From Cytophagales bacterium (GTDB lineage Bacteria > Bacteroidota > Bacteroidia > Cytophagales > 172606-1), in assembly GCA_030448185.1 (NCBI GenBank), contig JAUJNL010000006.1:53059-117058 (forward strand): a DNA stretch of 64,000 bases, read 5' to 3'. Below the pieces are notes generated by a model. The model was not told the DNA's origin. It worked only from the letters and a program-made list of their open reading frames with translations, and made no database searches. The first letter of the stretch is position 1, and each line of letters opens with the position of its first letter. Shown here piece after piece: positions 30,064 to 39,474 of this stretch. Both the position numbers and the translations under genes were made by a program.

Positions 30064-30842
30064 TTCATCCATTAGCGTACATTCACCCGGAAGCCCGCAT
30101 TGCTCCCAACGTTAGCATTGACCCCTTCGTTAGCATCCACCGCGATGTAGAAGTAGGAGAAGGTACCTGGATAGGTTCTAACGCAGTTATTATGGATGGA
30201 GCCCGGATAGGAGAAAACTGCAAGATATTTCCCGGAGCGGTCATTTCCGCTCCCCCGCAGGATTTGAAGTACAAGGGCGAGCCTTCTACCGTTCTGATCG
30301 GTAATAATACTACTATCCGCGAATTTGTTACGCTGAATCGGGGAACTGAGCTTGACAAGAATACCACTACCATTGGCGAAAATTGCCTGCTGATGGCCTA
30401 TGTGCACGTTGCCCACGATTGCATTATCGGCAATAATGTGATTATTGTTAATTCTGTGCAACTAGCTGGTCATATTGAGATACAAGACTTTGCTTTTATC
30501 GGGGGTACTTCGGCGGTACACCAATTTGTAAAGATCGGTACTCATGCCATGGTTTCCGGAGGATCACTGGTGCGGAAAGACGTACCTCCTTTTACCAAAG
30601 CCGGCCGCGACCCACTGGCGTACTGTGGTATCAACACCATAGGTTTGCGGCGGCGTGGGTTCTCCAATGAGAAGATTAATGAAATTCAGGAAATTTACCG
30701 GCACGTTTACCTGAAGGGACTTAATAATTCGGATGCCTTGGATGTAATTGAACTGGAAGTTCCTCCTTCCAAGGAACGGGACGAAATACTGGATTTTATC
30801 CGTACATCCGAACGCGGTATTATGCGAGGATCACTGAACTAA
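30060..30842 (+). CDS. lpxA: UDP-N-acetylglucosamine acyltransferase
   Basis: First step of lipid A synthesis: transfers 3-hydroxyacyl from ACP to UDP-GlcNAc. 260 residues, normal length. Left-handed beta helix of hexapeptide repeats (IAPNVSIDPFVSIHRDVEVGEGTWIGSNAVI). Catalytic His is in AYVHVAHDCIIGNN. The C-terminal helical domain (GLRRRGFSNEKINEIQEIYRHVY) matches LpxA. Overlaps the lpxC-fabZ stop by 4 bp, the tight operon end of the lpx cluster. Confidence 0.96.
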   Translation: MIHPLAYIHPEARIAPNVSIDPFVSIHRDVEVGEGTWIGSNAVIMDGARIGENCKIFPGAVISAPPQDLKYKGEPSTVLIGNNTTIREFVTLNRGTELDKNTTTIGENCLLMAYVHVAHDCIIGNNVIIVNSVQLAGHIEIQDFAFIGGTSAVHQFVKIGTHAMVSGGSLVRKDVPPFTKAGRDPLAYCGINTIGLRRRGFSNEKINEIQEIYRHVYLKGLNNSDALDVIELEVPPSKERDEILDFIRTSERGIMRGSLN

Positions 30843-30923
30843 ATCAATTCCGGTTTTCCGGATAGAAAATGACGTTCACTGGCCTGCTTGCTCGGGGGCT
30901 TATTCAGGTATTGTGCGATCACC

Positions 30924-31553
30924 ATGCGAATCAGTTTACAGAATGCAGGCAAGCGTTTTAACCGGGACTGGATTTTCAGGGAAGTTACTTATAGTTTTGA
31001 TGCCCAAAAGAAATACATTATCACTGGACCTAATGGCAGTGGGAAGTCAACGTTGCTCCAGGTAATTGCCGGACTGGTTCCTCTGTCTACCGGTACCACC
31101 CAATACTTTATTCACGACCAGCCAGTGAGCAGCGATGAAATTTACCGGCATCTTGTTATCGCTTCCCCGTATCAAGAATTGATTGAAGAATTTACCTTTA
31201 GTGAGCTTATTCGTTTTCATTTTAAATTTAAGCGTTTCAAAGGAAATTGTACCATTGAGCAGTTGGCGGAAATAATCGAACTGACGCATACTTGGAATAA
31301 ACCAGTCAAATTTTTCTCCTCCGGCATGAAAACCAGGCTTAAATTAGGACTAGCGTTTCTTTCCGAAGTTCCGCTTATATTGTTGGATGAACCTACTTCT
31401 AATTTAGATACCAATGGTATTCAATGGTATCAACACATGTTGCATACTTATTGCACTGATCAGACGTTAATTTTATGTTCTAATCAGTCGTACGAATACG
31501 AAGGATTAACGAATGTGCTGCATATCGAGAATACGCAACTAAAACAGCGATAA
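30924..31553 (+). CDS. ABC transporter ATP-binding protein
   Basis: Single ABC ATPase, about 209 residues. Walker A GPNGSGKSTLLQVIAG, signature FSSGMKTRLKLGLAF, Walker B LILLDEPTSNLD and the switch region ILCSNQSYEY are all present. I take ATG 30924 (MRISLQNAGKRF) rather than an earlier start at 30888, since ABC proteins begin this way. No permease gene is adjacent. A lipoprotein starts 17 bp later. Located just after lpxA (81 bp), so it may be co-transcribed with lipid A genes. Substrate unknown; a membrane partner is needed. Confidence 0.82.
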   Translation: MRISLQNAGKRFNRDWIFREVTYSFDAQKKYIITGPNGSGKSTLLQVIAGLVPLSTGTTQYFIHDQPVSSDEIYRHLVIASPYQELIEEFTFSELIRFHFKFKRFKGNCTIEQLAEIIELTHTWNKPVKFFSSGMKTRLKLGLAFLSEVPLILLDEPTSNLDTNGIQWYQHMLHTYCTDQTLILCSNQSYEYEGLTNVLHIENTQLKQR

Positions 31554-31570
31554 TATTTCTGCTTAAAATT

Positions 31571-32020
31571 ATGAAAAACCGTCTGCTTTCTCTTTTACTG
31601 ATTACCGTTGCTGTTTTTTCCTGCAAAAAGGATGATGAAAAACTCACCAGCAAACAGTTACTGACGGCTCACTCCTGGAAGTTGGCTAAACTGTTAGCTG
31701 CGGGACAAGAGGTAACCGACCCAAGGCTGCAGCAGGTGGTGGCGGCATTTAGTAACAGTACCATCCTTTTTAAATCAGATGGCACGTATACCTCCACCGA
31801 AAACAGTTCCGGGTCAATCTCTTCCGGAACTTGGGAACTTCAATCAGGCGATACTCAACTATATATAAATACCGGAACGGATAAATACACTTTTACGATC
31901 AAAGAGCTGGCAGCCAATAGCCTGAAACTTACCACAACCGTAACAGTAGGTCCCCCTATTATTCCGACACCTATCCCAATCCCAGTGGAAGTTGAACTGC
32001 AGATGGTGCCAGTAAAATAA
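31571..32020 (+). CDS. Lipocalin-like lipoprotein
   Basis: 149 residues. A signal peptide with the lipobox VFSCKKDDEK is typical of Bacteroidota SPII lipoproteins. Mature part is beta-rich (HSWKLAKLLAAGQEV, STILFKSDGTYTSTENSSG, GTWELQSGDTQLYINT), the pattern of the small lipocalin-like/DUF5004 group. It has a Pro-rich run PPIIPTPIPIPVEVE near the end. The start is 17 bp after the ABC ATPase stop. Function unknown. Confidence 0.72.
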   Translation: MKNRLLSLLLITVAVFSCKKDDEKLTSKQLLTAHSWKLAKLLAAGQEVTDPRLQQVVAAFSNSTILFKSDGTYTSTENSSGSISSGTWELQSGDTQLYINTGTDKYTFTIKELAANSLKLTTTVTVGPPIIPTPIPIPVEVELQMVPVK

Positions 32021-32779
32021 ATTATCTGTCTGTGAAGCAGGCTACATATAATTCAGAAGGTTTATCCCAAGAAGCGTTTTTGCAGGAATAATAGTCATTG
32101 ACAGAAGTTCCAGGCAGGCTAAATTCTGCTGTACATTTACACTTGCCCTACCAAAAATAAAACTCCGTGCAAATTGCTACTAAAGCTGATTTCTAGTAGA
32201 TTAGCAGCAATTTGCATTACCTCATATGTAACCTTGTTTCGAATACATACTAGGTATGTATAAATCTACCAGTCTTCTCATCACTTATTTAACCTGAATA
32301 CCCAAGGCTGCAAGTCCGCTACTATCCTTTATACATGGGCAAAAAGTAGCAAAGGAACCGGGATCAAGGCTTAAAAAACTCCTACTACAGGAAAGAAACC
32401 TAATCTCGCCTGCTCAAGATGTTAACATATCCGGGATTTATTACATTATATATTAAAGAAAAATTAATATTATCCAAAACTGTAAGATCCCGGTTTGATT
32501 TTGAGTGGTAAGGCCGCAAATGTCATTTTTTTTCACAAATTTGCGTTTACCTTTTCATACATGACGTATTAATAGTATAATTCACAGTATAATTACGCCT
32601 TAATGGCAGTTTTAAAACGGTAAATATTACTATTAAAAGACTAAGTTTCCCTGGCTTTTCGTCCAATCAAAGCGGAAACATTACCCTTAAAAATAATAAA
32701 TCACCCTTTATTTAGCCTCTGTTGTAACCCGAATTTATTACATCCTATTTATTTACTAAACTTGCTAAAAAACACTTTA
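32021..32779 (+). promoter_or_regulatory. Long leader/promoter region of the polysaccharide operon with a hairpin
   Basis: 760 bp with no gene, AT-rich. It contains an 11-bp perfect inverted repeat, TGCAAATTGCT (32168-32178) with AGCAATTTGCA (32206-32216), nested around CTACTA/TAGTAG. The stretch 32250-32770 is very AT-rich and ends at the first wza-like gene. It may be a promoter with a leader transcript. I could not fix a -7/-33 box with confidence. Confidence 0.45.
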
Positions 32780-33616
32780 ATGCTTCTAAGAATACCTGCC
32801 AAAGCCCTGCTGTTTGCAGCGCTTATGCTCACCTTTGCTTGCGTTCCGAACAGGAAGTTGATTTATCTGCAAGACCAGGAAAGTGACCAAAAAGTGCCCC
32901 CTGCTAATGCCGGTAAATCGCTGGCCCTCCAACCCTATGAGCATAAGTTAAAGACAGGTGATATTGTTTCTATTCAGGTTTCCAGCCTCACGCAGGAGAA
33001 GTATAATATATTTAATAAAGCAGCCTCTCCCTTGGCGCCGATTGGAGGAGGCGAACAAAGCACCATTTCAAACAGTGCCAACACCGCGAATACTGCGGGT
33101 TATATAGTAGACAAAGACGGTAATGTGGAATTGATGGCCGTAGGCAGCGTAAAAATAGGCGGACTTACCATTAAAGAAGCCCAGGAAAAATTGAAAAAAA
33201 CCTTGGCTGATTATCTTAAAGATCCGGTTGTGGAAATAAAGCTTCTAAACTTTACCTTTACCGTATTAGGTGAAGTAGGAAGACAAGGAACTTTTTCAAC
33301 GATCAACCCCCGTACCAATATCATGGAAGCTTTGGCTTCAGCGGGAGGCGTAACTGAAATCGGGGATCACTCCCGGGTAAAGATTGTGCGCCACGAAGAA
33401 GGCAATGCGAAAGTGTTTTACGTAGATGTGCTGGAAGATAACCTGCTGCGTTCCGAAAATTATTATATCCATCCCAACGATGTGATTGTAGTAGCTCCTC
33501 TGAAAGCGCGTAACGTCCGGCAATATGCAAGTAATACTTCATTAGTGCTTTCTACTTTGCTTGGTATAGCTGGTACAATCGTATTTGCTCTTAGCGTAAG
33601 TGATCGCGGCAACTAA
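32780..33616 (+). CDS. wza: Polysaccharide export lipoprotein, Wza-like
   Basis: Outer-membrane polysaccharide export (OPX) lipoprotein of about 278 residues. Lipobox LTFACVPNRK; then the Poly_export domain (KTGDIVSIQVSSLTQEKYNIF, GYIVDKDGNVELMAVGSVKIGGLTIKEAQ) and an SLBB-like part (FTVLGEVGRQGTFSTINPRTNIMEALASAGG). The C-terminus has one membrane segment (LVLSTLLGIAGTIVFAL), characteristic of Bacteroidota OPX proteins. ATG 32780 chosen; the same frame has a TTG at 32762. Next gene, the Wzc-like kinase, follows by 27 bp. Confidence 0.9.
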   Translation: MLLRIPAKALLFAALMLTFACVPNRKLIYLQDQESDQKVPPANAGKSLALQPYEHKLKTGDIVSIQVSSLTQEKYNIFNKAASPLAPIGGGEQSTISNSANTANTAGYIVDKDGNVELMAVGSVKIGGLTIKEAQEKLKKTLADYLKDPVVEIKLLNFTFTVLGEVGRQGTFSTINPRTNIMEALASAGGVTEIGDHSRVKIVRHEEGNAKVFYVDVLEDNLLRSENYYIHPNDVIVVAPLKARNVRQYASNTSLVLSTLLGIAGTIVFALSVSDRGN

Positions 33617-33643
33617 CGTAAATAATCGTTAAACTACATAACA

Positions 33644-35995
33644 GTGGAAATTAATAACAATTCTCAAAACGTTTTCAGTTTGCAGCGGGTAGTCTCCCGC
33701 ATTTTTAGCAAATGGTACTGGATTTTGCTTTCGGTTTTGGTTAGCGCCGGAATTGCTTATCTTATAAACCGCTATACTGCCCCGGACTACGAGGTTACGG
33801 CTTCTCTTTATATTAAGCAGTCGAAGGATAAGACGAACTCTATTGAGCAGTTCCTGTTGAGCCGGCAGAACGAGCAGTCTTCTAAACTGTATGATGAATC
33901 CTTCTTCCTTAGATCCCGGGGATTGGTTCAAGCTACTCTGAGGCAACTTAATTTTGGGGTATCGTACTTCCAGGATACGGAGACAGTCAGGCAGGAATTG
34001 TACAAAGACAGCCCGATTGAAGTAGTATTTGATACTACGGCCACTGCTATCCCTTATGGCAGCGAAATCAAGTGTTTGATCAAGAGCCCGAACTACTATT
34101 CACTCACTACTGATGATGAGGAAACGCAGAAACTTTTCAAACAGACACAGTACGAATTTGGGAAGGCTTATAACGAGAATGGTTTTCAATTCACAGTATT
34201 ATTGAAAAAGCCATCCAATCAGTCGGGAAAAGAAGTAGTTTTTCTCATTAATACCCTAGATGCCCTTACGGGAGAATATTTAGGTAAACTGAACGTAGAA
34301 AGTGAAGCTGAAGATGCTTCTATTCTAATTCTCAAAAGCACCGGAAAAAATCCACAGAAAGAAGTTGACTTCCTGAACCAGCATATTAATCAGTTTGTAA
34401 ACCAGGATCTGCAGGAGAAGAACGTTGCCACGGCCAAGACGAGCCAATTTATTGATCAGATCCTTACCAAGAATACTGATACCCTGAATAAATATACAAG
34501 AGACCTTCAGAGGAGTCAGGGTAGCATTGCCTCCCTAGCGCCGGATGCAAAAGGCAATGTAATTCAAGGAGAACTCAGTGCATTAGAAAAGGAAAGAGCC
34601 GAAGTAGGATATACCCGTGATTATCTTACTTATCTTAATGAACAATTGCGGAAAAATTCGGACATCAGCCAGGTAGTTATCCCGTCAACTGGAGGGGTTG
34701 AAAATCCAGTTCTTAACGCTAATCTGCAACAACTTACGCAGTTGCAACAGGAGTTGACGCTGATGGGTGCCGATCCTAATTCCCGTAATCCCCTGATTCA
34801 ATCTACCTTGCAACGGATGGCTGAACTGAAGAGGGCCGTTTTGCAAAATGTTACTGGGTTGATTGCCAATGCAGATATAAAGCTGAGAAGCCTTGATGCC
34901 CGGATTGCTAATTACCGTGGCTTAACAAGATCTGTAATTCCTGAAGCCAACCGGCAGTTTGCTGATATCCAGCGAAATCTAAGTGTAACGGAAGAATTGG
35001 TAAACTTCCTGATGCAGAAGAAAGCCGAAGCTGGGATTGCCCGGGCATCCACTGCTTCTGATTACAAGCCGGTTGATTATGCAGTGGTGTCGGGTACCGT
35101 TCAAAGCCCCATTAAAAACTATATTACGGCTATCATTATCGGATTGATGCTTCCGATTGCCTTTATTGTGCTGAAGGATTCATTTAACAATAAAGTAGTT
35201 ACCAAGAGTGACTTGCTTAATAATACCTCCTTGCCTCTGCTTGGCATTATCGGGTATGATGGTCCTTCTAAAAAAGCGGCGATTTCATATAACTATAAAG
35301 CCTCGCTTACCGCAGAATCTTTCCGCTCCGTAAGAACGAATTTGAGCTACTTTATTGATTCGGAGGAAGGAGCTAAAGTTCTGACTTTTATTTCTTCGAT
35401 TCCACGGGAAGGAAAAACGTTCTGCTCTAAATACCTGGCCTTCATCCTGTCAATATCAGGTAAGAAAACCTTGCTCATCAATGCGGATATGCGTAAACCT
35501 GATGGCAATGCTGATCTGGAAGTAGAAGGGTTTACCGGCTTAAGCCATTACCTGTCAGGTAAAGCTACTATTAATGAAGTGATCATGCGGACCAAAGTAG
35601 ATAATCTATACTATGTCCGTTCGGGAGAAGTTCCTCCTAATCCGGCAGAGTTGTTATTAAACGCCCGCATGAAACAATTAATCGATACAGTACGTGAAAG
35701 CTTCGATTATATTATCATAGATACTCCCCCGGTCTCAGCATTCTCCGATAGTGCCGTACTGATTAAATATACGGATTTGGCTATATGTGTTGTTCGTCAA
35801 AATCATACCACCAAGGCATTGCTAAATCATTTTAATGATTTATATGCCAATAACCAGAATGTTAAAATGGCGGTGTTGTTTAACCACGTAAATATGCAGA
35901 AACTAGACTCCGGTTATAAAGCCAGCTACTATAATGGCGCTTATTACCAGAACAACGATAAATCTACTTGGTGGAAGCAACTGTTACCCGGTTGA
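33644..35995 (+). CDS. wzc: Polysaccharide tyrosine autokinase, Wzc-like
   Basis: 783 residues in the inner membrane with a cytoplasmic kinase; controls chain length and export. N-terminal Wzz domain with a helix (WYWILLSVLVSAGIAYLINRY), long periplasmic coiled coil (EKERAEVGYTRDYLTYLNEQLR), second helix near 490 (YITAIIIGLMLPIAFIVLK), then the BY-kinase: Walker A SIPREGKTF near 585, Walker A' LLINADMRKP, Walker B YIIIDTPPVSAFSD. The C-terminal Tyr-rich tail (YKASYYNGAYY) is the expected autophosphorylation site cluster. Start is GTG. An inverted-repeat terminator follows. Confidence 0.92.
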   Translation: MEINNNSQNVFSLQRVVSRIFSKWYWILLSVLVSAGIAYLINRYTAPDYEVTASLYIKQSKDKTNSIEQFLLSRQNEQSSKLYDESFFLRSRGLVQATLRQLNFGVSYFQDTETVRQELYKDSPIEVVFDTTATAIPYGSEIKCLIKSPNYYSLTTDDEETQKLFKQTQYEFGKAYNENGFQFTVLLKKPSNQSGKEVVFLINTLDALTGEYLGKLNVESEAEDASILILKSTGKNPQKEVDFLNQHINQFVNQDLQEKNVATAKTSQFIDQILTKNTDTLNKYTRDLQRSQGSIASLAPDAKGNVIQGELSALEKERAEVGYTRDYLTYLNEQLRKNSDISQVVIPSTGGVENPVLNANLQQLTQLQQELTLMGADPNSRNPLIQSTLQRMAELKRAVLQNVTGLIANADIKLRSLDARIANYRGLTRSVIPEANRQFADIQRNLSVTEELVNFLMQKKAEAGIARASTASDYKPVDYAVVSGTVQSPIKNYITAIIIGLMLPIAFIVLKDSFNNKVVTKSDLLNNTSLPLLGIIGYDGPSKKAAISYNYKASLTAESFRSVRTNLSYFIDSEEGAKVLTFISSIPREGKTFCSKYLAFILSISGKKTLLINADMRKPDGNADLEVEGFTGLSHYLSGKATINEVIMRTKVDNLYYVRSGEVPPNPAELLLNARMKQLIDTVRESFDYIIIDTPPVSAFSDSAVLIKYTDLAICVVRQNHTTKALLNHFNDLYANNQNVKMAVLFNHVNMQKLDSGYKASYYNGAYYQNNDKSTWWKQLLPG

Positions 35996-36002
35996 TAGAA
36001 AC

Positions 36003-36038
36003 AATGCAATCCGTACTTATGCCAGTACGGATTGCATT
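36003..36038. terminator. 15-bp perfect hairpin after wzc
   Basis: AATGCAATCCGTACT (36003-36017) pairs exactly with AGTACGGATTGCATT (36024-36038) across a 6-base loop. It lies 7 bp after the wzc stop and 70 bp before the ABC permease gene. The strong stem would stop or attenuate transcription into the next genes. Confidence 0.75.
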
Positions 36039-36108
36039 TGACTTTATAATTGAGTAAATATAAAACATCAAACTATACACTTTAATAAATTTAATACTAA
36101 AAGCTCCG

Positions 36109-36963
36109 ATGGTACAGTCACAGGTAAATGATTTTGATATTGTAATCAAGCCAGGTAATACTGAGAAAAACTATTGGCGGGATTTATGGCGGTTCAGGGA
36201 GTTATTTTACATTCTCACCTGGAGGGATATTAAGGTCCGCTACAAGCAGACAGTGTTGGGTGTAGGTTGGAGCGTTCTGCGTCCGTTGCTGAGTACCATC
36301 ATCCTTACAGTAGTTTTTGGCAAGATTGCAAACATAAAATCAGAAGTACCCAATGAACTCTATCCCATTCTGGTATTTGCCGGTATGTTACCATGGACCT
36401 TCTTCTCCGGTGCGCTTTCTGAAACCAGTAATAGTCTCGTATCCAACTCCAACCTGATCTCTAAGATCTATTTTCCCCGGTTAATTGTTCCGGCAAGTAC
36501 GGTGATTGTGGCATTAGTAGATTTCCTAATCTCTTTCGGCATTCTCATTATTATGTTTGTCTACTACCAGTTCGTTCCGAATTGGCGGATCATTTTTCTT
36601 CCGGTATTTCTGTTAATGGCCTTTATTGCCGCCTTTGGAGTTGGTCTGTTCCTGACGGCACTTAACGTAAAATATCGCGATTTCCGGTTTGTAATGCCAT
36701 TTATTGTTCAGTTTGGCATGTATGTATCACCAGTAGGCTTTAGCAGCAAAGCATTGCCTGATAAATTGGAACAATTTAAATCGTTTTACGCGTTAAATCC
36801 GATGGTAGGGGTAATTGATGGATTCCGGTGGTGCATTTTTGGCGAAGTCAGTGAATTAGACCCAAAAAACTTCTCAATTTCTTTAGCAGTTACCTTATTT
36901 TCACTCTGGTTTGGAATCTGGTATTTCCGTAAAACGGAAAAAACCTTTGCTGATATTATTTAA
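36109..36963 (+). CDS. wzm: Polysaccharide ABC transporter permease, Wzm-like
   Basis: 284 residues, ABC-2 type membrane protein with six helices. The family segment RDIKVRYKQTVLGVGWSVLRPLLSTIILTVVFG is at about residues 40-72, followed by LPWTFFSGALSETSNSLVSNSNLISKIYFPRLIVP. The C-terminal part (MYVSPVGFSS ... FYALNPMVGVIDGFRW) is typical of O-antigen exporters. Its partner ATPase (Wzt) is 1.1 kb downstream, beyond one glycosyltransferase. Exports a lipid-linked polysaccharide. Confidence 0.92.
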   Translation: MVQSQVNDFDIVIKPGNTEKNYWRDLWRFRELFYILTWRDIKVRYKQTVLGVGWSVLRPLLSTIILTVVFGKIANIKSEVPNELYPILVFAGMLPWTFFSGALSETSNSLVSNSNLISKIYFPRLIVPASTVIVALVDFLISFGILIIMFVYYQFVPNWRIIFLPVFLLMAFIAAFGVGLFLTALNVKYRDFRFVMPFIVQFGMYVSPVGFSSKALPDKLEQFKSFYALNPMVGVIDGFRWCIFGEVSELDPKNFSISLAVTLFSLWFGIWYFRKTEKTFADII

Positions 36964-37007
36964 CACGGTTATGGTGATGACCACAAACTTTAGAATACTT
37001 CTTTTTT

Positions 37008-37973
37008 ATGTTTCAAACTCCCATTCTGTTTCTGGTCTTTAATCGCCCTCGCACTACGCAGATGGTATTTGAAGCAATCAGACAGGCGAAGCCACGGCAA
37101 TTATACATAGCCGCTGATGGTCCTCGTAAGGACCGGGAGGGCGAAGCTGAAAAGTGTCAACTTACTCGTCAAATTGCTACGCAGGTAGATTGGGAATGTG
37201 AAGTTCACACTCTTTTCAGAGAAGAAAATTTGGGAACCCGCCATGCTATTCATCAGGCAATTGACTGGTTTTTTAGTCAGGTAGAAGAGGGTATTATTTT
37301 GGAAGATGACTGTTTGCCTTCAAATAGTTTCTTTACATTTAGTGAACAAATGCTGGCAGAGCACCGGAATAATGATAAGATTATGCATATTGGAGGTAAT
37401 TCCTATATTGATTTAAACGGTTATCATCCTAATGCTTCTTACTATTTCAGCAACTACGCAGTAACTTGGGGTTGGGCCACTTGGCGCCGTGCTTGGCAGT
37501 ATTATGATGGTAATCTTAAGGAATATAATCTTTCATTCCTGTTGGGGCCGATGCGTAAAGTTTGTCAAAGCGCGGAAGAGTTTATATTCTGGCGAAATAA
37601 GTTTCACAGCATTATTGTCGGTCAGTTGAAGACTTGCTGGGATTACCAATGGATTTTTACGCTATGGGCGAAACAAGGATTGGCGATTACCTCCTCGGTA
37701 AATTTAGTTTCTAATATTGGGATTGGCCCTGATGCCACTCATACATTTGAGAGTGATTGGAAATACGCCAATATGCCCAGTAAAGAGTTAGATCAAATCA
37801 TTCATCCGGAAAAGATAGAAGTAGACCGAGTAGCCGACAGAATTTTCTTCGAGGAATGCGGGGGAAATTATATGCCCTCCTGGTATATGTACGTTTACTA
37901 CGGTTTCAAAAATCGGTTGAAACCAATAATTCAAAAACTAAGAGGACAATTACCGGTATTAGCTCATCATTAA
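37008..37973 (+). CDS. Glycosyltransferase, GT2-like fold
   Basis: 321 residues. N-terminal nucleotide-sugar-binding fold: PILFLVFNRPRTTQMVFEAI, then IAADGPRKD and the Asp motif EGIILEDDCLPSNSFFTF. The YFSNYAVTWGWATWRRAWQYYD segment is a signature of this hemolytic-type GT group. Located between Wzm and Wzt, it likely acts in the same polysaccharide. Acceptor and sugar unknown. Confidence 0.82.
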   Translation: MFQTPILFLVFNRPRTTQMVFEAIRQAKPRQLYIAADGPRKDREGEAEKCQLTRQIATQVDWECEVHTLFREENLGTRHAIHQAIDWFFSQVEEGIILEDDCLPSNSFFTFSEQMLAEHRNNDKIMHIGGNSYIDLNGYHPNASYYFSNYAVTWGWATWRRAWQYYDGNLKEYNLSFLLGPMRKVCQSAEEFIFWRNKFHSIIVGQLKTCWDYQWIFTLWAKQGLAITSSVNLVSNIGIGPDATHTFESDWKYANMPSKELDQIIHPEKIEVDRVADRIFFEECGGNYMPSWYMYVYYGFKNRLKPIIQKLRGQLPVLAHH

Positions 37974-38045
37974 GCTAAACCCTCGAAACCTCAATCATTG
38001 CGTTTTCACATTAAGTAAATAAAGTTAATCACCATACAAGATTAC

Positions 38046-39305
38046 ATGAAAACAGTTATTCAAATTGAAAATTTAAGTAAGCAATACATCATCAAGCATG
38101 AAGGCCAAAATCATGGAACCCTCCGTGATGCTATTACTGATACCTTCAAAGGAATGCTCAAATCCAAAGAGGCGAAAAGCAAAAGAAATGAAAGCTTCTG
38201 GGCATTAAAGGATATTAATTTCGATATAAAACAAGGCGATCTAGTTGGATTGATTGGCCATAATGGCGCAGGTAAATCTACTTTGTTAAAGATTATCAGC
38301 CGCATTACTGAACCTACTACTGGCTCTATCAAAATCAAAGGTAGAGTAGCCAGTTTGCTTGAAGTAGGCACCGGTTTTCATGGGGAACTTACCGGACGGG
38401 AAAACATTTTTTTGAATGGTACGATTTTGGGAATGAGCCGGGCTGAAATCCGCCGGAAACTTGACGAAATCGTAGCTTTTTCAGAGATAGAGAAGTTCCT
38501 AGATACCCCAGTTAAGCGTTACTCTTCTGGTATGTATGTACGTCTGGCTTTTGCAGTAGCCGCGCACCTGGAACCTGAAATCCTGATTCTTGATGAAGTA
38601 TTAGCGGTAGGTGATATGGAGTTTCAAAAGAAATGTCTGGGGAAAATGGAAGATGTGAGTAAAAATGAGGGACGGACCGTTCTGTTTGTGAGCCATAATA
38701 TGGGGTACATCAAAAAATTGTGTAACAAAGGCGTATTACTCAAAAAAGGACAGGTGCATATGGTTGGAGATATCAATCATTCGGTGGCCGAATACCTGAG
38801 ACCAGCCTCTAAGGACACCAGCAATATATCTTTCAACAAAAATGATTACGGTCTCTTACACTGTGAAATGTTTGCAGCAGAAGGGGCCGGAGCACCAACT
38901 AAAGAAGTTTTTGGTGATCAGAAGACCGGTTTCAGATTTATGATCCGTCTTTCCGAAAGAATGCGGGGTAAGATTGGGTTGGGCGGACGGTTAGTTGATG
39001 CTGCCGGTAATGTCATCGGATCTAACTTTTCTGATTATTATAATGCTCAGTTTTCCGTCTCTAATGATGAAATCACTGAGATTGAACTGATAAATGATGG
39101 TTTGTACCTGGGCCCTGGACGGTATATTTTCTATCCAGAACTTTGGTGTAATGGTGAACATATCAGAACCAAAGTTGAGCCTGTTTATTTCGAGGTAATG
39201 GTAGCTGACATATTCGGAAAAGGGTACAGTTCCTTCCAAAATGAAGGCCCTATTTTATGGGACGCAACTTGGCAACAGGTAAAATCCAAAGCCCTCGCCG
39301 ACTAG
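38046..39305 (+). CDS. wzt: Polysaccharide ABC transporter ATPase, Wzt-like with C-terminal domain
   Basis: 419 residues. ABC part: Walker A GHNGAGKST about 70-78, LLEVGTGFHGELTGRENIFLNG, signature YSSGMYVRLAFA near 160, Walker B ILILDEVLAVGD. After about residue 250 follows a beta-sandwich Wzt_C domain (KTGFRFMIRLSERMRGK ... LINDGLYLGPGRYIFYPELWCNGEHI), which reads the capped end of the chain in O-antigen exporters. This favours export of a finished chain, unlike Wzx/Wzy. A strong terminator lies directly downstream. Confidence 0.93.
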   Translation: MKTVIQIENLSKQYIIKHEGQNHGTLRDAITDTFKGMLKSKEAKSKRNESFWALKDINFDIKQGDLVGLIGHNGAGKSTLLKIISRITEPTTGSIKIKGRVASLLEVGTGFHGELTGRENIFLNGTILGMSRAEIRRKLDEIVAFSEIEKFLDTPVKRYSSGMYVRLAFAVAAHLEPEILILDEVLAVGDMEFQKKCLGKMEDVSKNEGRTVLFVSHNMGYIKKLCNKGVLLKKGQVHMVGDINHSVAEYLRPASKDTSNISFNKNDYGLLHCEMFAAEGAGAPTKEVFGDQKTGFRFMIRLSERMRGKIGLGGRLVDAAGNVIGSNFSDYYNAQFSVSNDEITEIELINDGLYLGPGRYIFYPELWCNGEHIRTKVEPVYFEVMVADIFGKGYSSFQNEGPILWDATWQQVKSKALAD

Positions 39306-39321
39306 GCTTAATTTGTATTCT

Positions 39322-39403
39322 CTTATTTTTATTGCACACAGAAACAGTGGGCCATTTGGAGCACTCTAGATGGCCCACTGTTTCTGTGTGCAATAAAAAT
39401 AAG
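39322..39403. terminator. 34-bp perfect inverted repeat between Wzt and the next glycosyltransferase
   Basis: The arms 39322-39355 and 39370-39403 are perfectly complementary over 34 bp with a 14-base loop. The arms begin or end with T/A runs, so a T-rich end follows on either strand. It starts 17 bp after the wzt stop and ends 71 bp before the next gene. It looks like a strong bidirectional terminator. Confidence 0.85.
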
Positions 39404-39474
39404 AAATTTCCCGTCTTTCATTACAATTCAATTAGTAAACCTAACCCATCTATACATCCTACTAGTTTTTGAAT

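Noticed and set aside
39322..39403. The long inverted repeat as the ends of a small transposon
   Set aside because: No gene between the arms (14-base loop), no flanking direct repeat; position after a stop fits a terminator better.
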